A stretch of 16,083 nt of DNA from contig JBGSKF010000191.1 in NCBI GenBank assembly GCA_041741375.1, positions 1 to 16,083 of the forward strand, in the 5' to 3' direction. The notes under the pieces are model-generated. The model had not been told where the DNA came from, ran no database searches, and worked only from the letters and a program-made list of their open reading frames with translations. Origin of the DNA: OFTM291 sp041741375 (lineage in GTDB: Bacteria; Gemmatimonadota; Gemmatimonadetes; Gemmatimonadales; GWC2-71-9). Below, in pieces: positions 12,590-16,083 of this stretch (positions are counted from its first letter, which is position 1; each line of letters begins with the position of its first letter). A program made the position numbers and the translations under genes.

Positions 12590-14125
12590 ATGAACCAGCT
12601 CTTTGCCCGGAAGACCGTGGCCGACTTCGAATCCGACCTCTCGGAACACGGCGGTCTCAAACGCACCCTCAACAAGTGGCACCTCACCGCCCTCGGTGTC
12701 GGAGCCACGATCGGAGCCGGGATCTTCGCCACGACCGGAACCGCCATCGTGGGGGACGCCGCGCGCCCCGGCGCGGGACCCGCCATCGTCATTTCGTTCC
12801 TGCTCACGGCGGTGGCATGCGGGTTCGCGGCACTCTGCTACGCGGAGTTCGCGGCGATGGTTCCGATTTCCGGCTCGGCCTACACCTACGCCTACGCGTC
12901 GCTCGGGGAACTGGTGGCGTGGATCATCGGATGGGATCTAATCATCGAATATGCGGTGGGGAACATCGGGGTGGCGATCGGATGGAGCGGGCACTTCCGG
13001 GAACTGCTGCACCAGTTCGGAATGGACCTCCCGGCCTGGCTCGCCACCGACTATCGCAGCGCCTATGACGCCGTGGCGGCGGTGGCGCAGGGAGCCACCG
13101 AGGCGGGCACAACCTATCTGGCGTCGGCGGTGTCGGGAGCTCCGATGCTGTTCGGTTTTCCCGTCATCATCAACCTCCCCGCCGTGCTCGTGGTCATGGC
13201 CATCACCGTGGTGCTGGTGATTGGGATCCGCGAATCAGCCAACTCGAACAACGCGATGGTGATCCTCAAGATCGGGATCATTCTCCTCTTCATCGTGGTG
13301 GGAGCCATCCTGATCAAGCCGGGCAACTGGACCGATCCGGCTCAGGGCGGCTTTGCCCCCAATGGGTTCAAGGGGATCTCGGCGGCAGCGGCGATCATCT
13401 TCTTCAGCTACATCGGATTCGATGCGGTGTCCACTGCGGCGGAGGAGGCGGAGAACCCCAAGAGGGACATGCCCTTCGGGATCATCATGAGCCTCATCAT
13501 CACGACGGTGCTGTACATCATCCTCTCGGTCGTTCTCACCGGCATGGCGCCGTGGGGTCAGCTCGGCACGCCGGAGCCGATGATCACCGCCCTGAGCCTG
13601 GCCGATGGCCCGCCGATGCTGATCAACGCGAGCCGTTTCATCATCGCCCTGGGAGCGGTGATCGCGATGGGGAGTGTGCTCCTCGTGTTCCAACTGGGTC
13701 AGCCCCGCATCCTGTTTTCCATGGCGCGGGACGGCCTCATGCCGCCGGTGTTCACCAAGGTGCATCCGAAGTACCGGACGCCGTACGTCGGCACCATTCT
13801 CACCGGCATCTTCGTGGCGGGATTCGCCGCATTCGCCAACATCGCCGAAGTGGTGGACCTGACCAACATCGGGACGCTGTTCGCCTTCGTGATTGTCTCG
13901 GTCGGAGTGATGGTGCTGCGGGTCACGGAACCCGACCGGGTGCGGCCCTTCCGGGTCCCCGGGGCACCGTGGACCCCCTTGATCTCCATCGTGGCGTGCC
14001 TTTACCTGATGTTCAACCTGCCGACCATCACCTGGATCCGGTTCGGCATCTGGCTGGCGATCGGCGTGGTGATATACTACCTGTATGGACGGCGACACAG
14101 CCGCCTGGCGGCCCGGAACGCGTAG
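12590..14125 (+). CDS. APC-superfamily amino acid permease (cationic amino acid transporter-like)
   Basis: A 511-residue inner-membrane protein with 12 or more hydrophobic helices. The first helix contains GVGATIGAGIFATTG (about 36-50), the substrate-backbone-binding signature of the amino acid-polyamine-organocation superfamily. The segment FFSYIGFDAVSTAAEEAENPKRDMP (about 271-295) is characteristic of the CAT/YfnA group, which carries basic or neutral amino acids by proton symport or facilitated transport. The substrate cannot be settled from sequence alone. I chose the ATG at 12590, just before a typical CAT N-terminus. A GTG at 12578 is an alternative, and neither has a clear ribosome site. 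With the exported dipeptidase 11 kb away, it could serve amino acid recovery. Confidence 0.92.
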   Translation: MNQLFARKTVADFESDLSEHGGLKRTLNKWHLTALGVGATIGAGIFATTGTAIVGDAARPGAGPAIVISFLLTAVACGFAALCYAEFAAMVPISGSAYTYAYASLGELVAWIIGWDLIIEYAVGNIGVAIGWSGHFRELLHQFGMDLPAWLATDYRSAYDAVAAVAQGATEAGTTYLASAVSGAPMLFGFPVIINLPAVLVVMAITVVLVIGIRESANSNNAMVILKIGIILLFIVVGAILIKPGNWTDPAQGGFAPNGFKGISAAAAIIFFSYIGFDAVSTAAEEAENPKRDMPFGIIMSLIITTVLYIILSVVLTGMAPWGQLGTPEPMITALSLADGPPMLINASRFIIALGAVIAMGSVLLVFQLGQPRILFSMARDGLMPPVFTKVHPKYRTPYVGTILTGIFVAGFAAFANIAEVVDLTNIGTLFAFVIVSVGVMVLRVTEPDRVRPFRVPGAPWTPLISIVACLYLMFNLPTITWIRFGIWLAIGVVIYYLYGRRHSRLAARNA

Positions 14126-14149
14126 GGGCCACGGACCCTCACCCCCCGT

Positions 14150-14208
14150 CCCCTCACCCGGAGGGAGAGGGGGGCAAACCGTCCTGTGCCCGGAGCAGGG
14201 CCCCTCTC
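14150..14208. repeat. REP-like hairpin pair after the permease gene
   Basis: CCCCTCACCC (14150-14159) pairs with GGGAGAGGGG (14163-14172) with one mismatch. The same right arm also pairs perfectly with CCCCTCTC (14201-14208), so the two hairpins are mutually exclusive. It could act as a terminator for the permease or be a dispersed intergenic palindrome. The rest of the 121-bp gap holds only the next ribosome site. Confidence 0.5.
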
Positions 14209-14246
14209 TGAAGGTGATGATCGGTCCTCCGGGAGGATAGAGATCG

Positions 14247-15278
14247 ATGCCTCGGTTTTTCACCCTGGTGGCGACACTCCTTGGCATCCCCTGGATATCA
14301 GCGGGGGGCCAGCAGGTGACCATTCGACTGGCCGATTCGAGCGGGCGCGCCGCCGGCGCGATCGTGAGCACCCTTCGCGGAGAGGCCATCGTGGTGCGCG
14401 AATTGGCCAACGAGCTCGGTGTCGCCGAGCTGCGGCTCCCCGAGCCGGGTGTCTACCGCTTCCGCATCGATCGCATCGGCCGTGCGGCTTTCATCTCGGA
14501 CACGTTCACGGTCGCTCGCCGCGGCCGGGTGATTTCCCTCACCCTCCCTGCCACTCCCGTGCTTCTGCCCGACGTGGTGACGCACGGGGCCTATCTCTGT
14601 GCTGAGGCCCGGGGGTCGGGGGGCCGGGCCCTGGTGTTGTGGGAGGAGGCCCGCAAGGCCCTGCTGGGGAGTGTCATCGCCCGTGGGCACCGGGTGACCT
14701 ACGAGCAGCGACTCTTCACCCGGCAGCTCTCCCTTCTGGGTCTGGAATTGGACAACACCGACCGGACGCGTCGCACCGCCGCCGCCCGCCCCTTCCTCAC
14801 CCACGCCCCGGAACAACTTCACTCGGAGGGGTATGTCCGGCCGAATCCGGATGGGGGACACGCATTCTACGCGCCCGACGAGGATGTGCTGCTCTCCGAA
14901 TCCTTTCTCGAAGCCCACTGCTTTGCCCTCGAGTGGGGGACCGGGGAGCGGGCCGGACTGGCGGGACTCACCTTCCGTCCCACGTATGAACGGCGGATTC
15001 CCGACATCGAGGGGACGCTCTGGCTGGATGGGGAGACCGGCATTCTGCGCGAGTGCGTGTTCTCCTACACCAATCTTCCGGAAGAGGTGGACTTCGGCGG
15101 CGTGGGGGGACGAGTGGCCTTTGCACGGCAATCCTCGGGTCTGTGGTATGTGAGCGGCTGGTCGATCCGGACTCCGATCGTGACCAGTACCGCGCGGATA
15201 AACCCTGGTCAGCTCCGGCGCCGGTTCGTGATCACGGGATATGTCGAGGAGGGGGGAGAAGCGCAGCCGGCGAAATGA
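14247..15278 (+). CDS. secreted protein with carboxypeptidase-regulatory-like N-terminal domain
   Basis: A 343-residue protein with a signal peptide (about 1-21) and no further membrane segment, so it is probably periplasmic or outer-membrane associated. Residues 23-110 have the beta-sandwich pattern of carboxypeptidase regulatory-like domains (VTIRLADSSGRAAGAIVST, then GVYRFRIDRIG). The remainder contains LWEEARKAL (131-139), an AHCF segment, and IPDIEGTLWLDGETGILRECVF. I know this pattern from uncharacterised exported proteins of Gemmatimonadota-like genomes, whose function is unknown. C118 and C225 could form a disulfide; C270 is a third cysteine. The ATG has GGGAGG (14231-14236) 10 nt upstream. 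Proximity to the TonB genes fits a link to TonB-dependent receptors, but this is only inference. Confidence 0.7.
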   Translation: MPRFFTLVATLLGIPWISAGGQQVTIRLADSSGRAAGAIVSTLRGEAIVVRELANELGVAELRLPEPGVYRFRIDRIGRAAFISDTFTVARRGRVISLTLPATPVLLPDVVTHGAYLCAEARGSGGRALVLWEEARKALLGSVIARGHRVTYEQRLFTRQLSLLGLELDNTDRTRRTAAARPFLTHAPEQLHSEGYVRPNPDGGHAFYAPDEDVLLSESFLEAHCFALEWGTGERAGLAGLTFRPTYERRIPDIEGTLWLDGETGILRECVFSYTNLPEEVDFGGVGGRVAFARQSSGLWYVSGWSIRTPIVTSTARINPGQLRRRFVITGYVEEGGEAQPAK

Positions 15279-15320
15279 GAAGCTCGAAGTTCGAAGTGTG
15301 AAGTGTGAAGTGTGAAGACC
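15279..15320 (+). repeat. 7-bp tandem repeat, GAAGTGT type
   Basis: Six consecutive 7-bp units: GAAGCTC, GAAGTTC, GAAGTGT three times, then GAAGACC. They start directly after the stop codon at 15276-15278. The array is purine-rich on the + strand and non-coding. Confidence 0.9.
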
Positions 15321-15369
15321 CTCACCTCTCGGGATGACTCCCGGTGGGATCCGTCTATCGCGAAGCAGG

Positions 15370-15385
15370 GCGACCCATGGGTCGC
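15370..15385. repeat. perfect 16-bp palindrome
   Basis: GCGACCCATGGGTCGC is its own reverse complement, with partial further pairing outside it (a G-U at 15369/15386, then a G-C at 15368/15387). It lies midway between two converging genes. It may be a bidirectional terminator-like or dispersed element; no T-run is adjacent. Confidence 0.7.
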
Positions 15386-15406
15386 TCCTCCAGGGTCTAA
15401 CAGCTC

Positions 15407-15448
15407 CTCCCGACTCCCGACTCCCGACTCCCGACTTCCTACTCCCTA
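15407..15448 (-). repeat. 7-bp tandem repeat, CTCCCGA type
   Basis: Four perfect CTCCCGA units (15407-15434), then CTTCCTA and CTCCCTA. The array runs into the 3' end of the minus-strand gene: the stop codon TAG (15439-15441) is read from the degenerate CTTCCTA unit. Confidence 0.9.
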
Positions 15449-16083
15449 ACCCCCGCCAACCGCAGCGCCCCCCGCAGTGGATCCACGGTGCCAAGGATGC
15501 GGAGTCCCGGCACATCCCGCCGCAGCTGACCGGAGAGCTCCCGCCCCAGGGCGGTCTCCTCATGCAGGAGCCCCCCGGTGAGCGCGAGGGCCAGTCCTCC
15601 TCCGGAGCGCTCCACGAGAGCGGTCACGACATGGGCAAGGTCGCTGGCGGCCTGGGCCACGATGGTCCGGGCCACGAGGTCGTGATCGGCCGCGGCGACC
15701 ACGAGCGGAGCCAGCGCCGCCACTTCCCGAACCCGGGCACTTCCCGCCCAGCGCACCAGTCTCTCCTCATCCAGGCTCAGGCTACGGGGGATCTGTTGCG
15801 AAAGAGCTGTCGGCGTCCCGCGGCCATCCATGGCCTGGCCGACTGCCCTGAGGGCCGCGCACCCGATGGCGTATCCTCCCCCCTCGTCTCCCATCCGCCA
15901 CCCGAGGCCTCCCACCCGCACGAGGCGCCCTCCGCCCACCCGGGCCACTCCGGCGCTGCCCGTGCCCGCCACCAGGAGCATTCCCGGGTCCTCCAACCCG
16001 AACGCCGACACGAGGGCGATCTCCAGGTCGGTGGTCACCCGCACGGCGCCGGCGGCGTCCCACGCCACCAGTTCGCGGTGCAG
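15439..16083 (-). CDS. BadF/BadG/BcrA/BcrD-type ATPase, GlcNAc kinase-like (5' end outside window)
   Basis: At least 214 residues of the C-terminal two-thirds of an actin-like ATPase-fold sugar kinase. The frame stays open to the window edge, and the N-terminal phosphate-binding DGGGTK-type motif expected in the family is missing, so the gene starts beyond 16083. A GTG at 16068 is internal, not the true start. Visible motifs are LLVAGTGSAGVAR (phosphate-2 loop), GGLGWRMGDEGGGYAIG (the BadF-family GGWG-x3-GDEGSGY signature) and LALTGGLLHE (adenosine-binding Gly-Gly). Enzymes of this group phosphorylate N-acetylglucosamine or related sugars, or activate dehydratases; the GDEG pattern favours a sugar kinase. 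It converges with the secreted-protein gene, and its stop codon lies in a heptamer repeat. Confidence 0.85.
   Translation of the reverse strand: MHRELVAWDAAGAVRVTTDLEIALVSAFGLEDPGMLLVAGTGSAGVARVGGGRLVRVGGLGWRMGDEGGGYAIGCAALRAVGQAMDGRGTPTALSQQIPRSLSLDEERLVRWAGSARVREVAALAPLVVAAADHDLVARTIVAQAASDLAHVVTALVERSGGGLALALTGGLLHEETALGRELSGQLRRDVPGLRILGTVDPLRGALRLAGVRE

Noticed and set aside
11375..12682. Minus-strand open frame opposite tonB2/tonB3
   Set aside because: It is antisense to TonB C-terminal domains with recognisable motifs, with no motif of its own.
11590..13068. Long + strand frame overlapping tonB3 and the permease
   Set aside because: It runs out of frame through two well-supported genes and is almost entirely Arg/Gly/Pro low complexity.
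13235..15563. Two long minus-strand frames opposite the permease and the secreted protein
   Set aside because: Both are shadows of convincing + strand proteins and lack any recognisable domain.

Overview
The window is GC-rich, densely coded DNA with almost every gene on the + strand. It most resembles a Gemmatimonadota chromosome or metagenome-assembled genome. That assignment is inferred from the style of the TonB N-terminus, the tonB-exbB-exbD-exbD order, the secreted protein containing LWEEARKAL, and the high GC. No rRNA or tRNA marker is present to confirm it.

Layout. Bases 1-133 are the 3' end of a group II intron: domain V, then domain VI with a single bulged branch-point A and an AC 3' end. 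From 333 to 7968 the genes are packed head to tail: an exported M19 dipeptidase, an unrecognised polytopic membrane protein, a Mn-type superoxide dismutase, a thiol peroxiredoxin, an orphan protein resembling the C-terminal part of a glycoside hydrolase, a cytosolic PAS-containing histidine kinase, an OmpR-family regulator, and a membrane histidine kinase. The last three are coupled (1-nt overlap, then a 2-nt gap), giving two kinases around one regulator.

A strong sigma70-like promoter, overlapped by a perfect inverted repeat, lies across the end of the membrane kinase gene. It reads into a Ton energy-transduction operon, tonB1-exbB-exbD1-exbD2, which ends at a 10-bp GC-rich hairpin. A repeat-rich gap of about 430 bp follows. 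Two more TonB-like genes come next (tonB2, tonB3). All three TonB proteins keep the Ser-x3-His transmembrane motif, so one ExbB/ExbD motor may serve three transducers.

The right end holds an APC-family amino acid transporter, a secreted protein with a carboxypeptidase-regulatory-like fold, and, converging on the minus strand, the 3' part of a BadF/GlcNAc-kinase-type gene that runs off the window. The convergent gap carries two different 7-bp-period tandem repeats and a 16-bp palindrome.

Functionally, the window links envelope peptide turnover, oxidative defence (superoxide to peroxide to water), two-component sensing, and proton-motive-force-driven outer-membrane transport. The least ordinary parts are the intron end, the two-kinase/one-regulator module next to a three-TonB cluster with a palindromic promoter, the orphan hydrolase-like fragment, and the intergenic repeat families.
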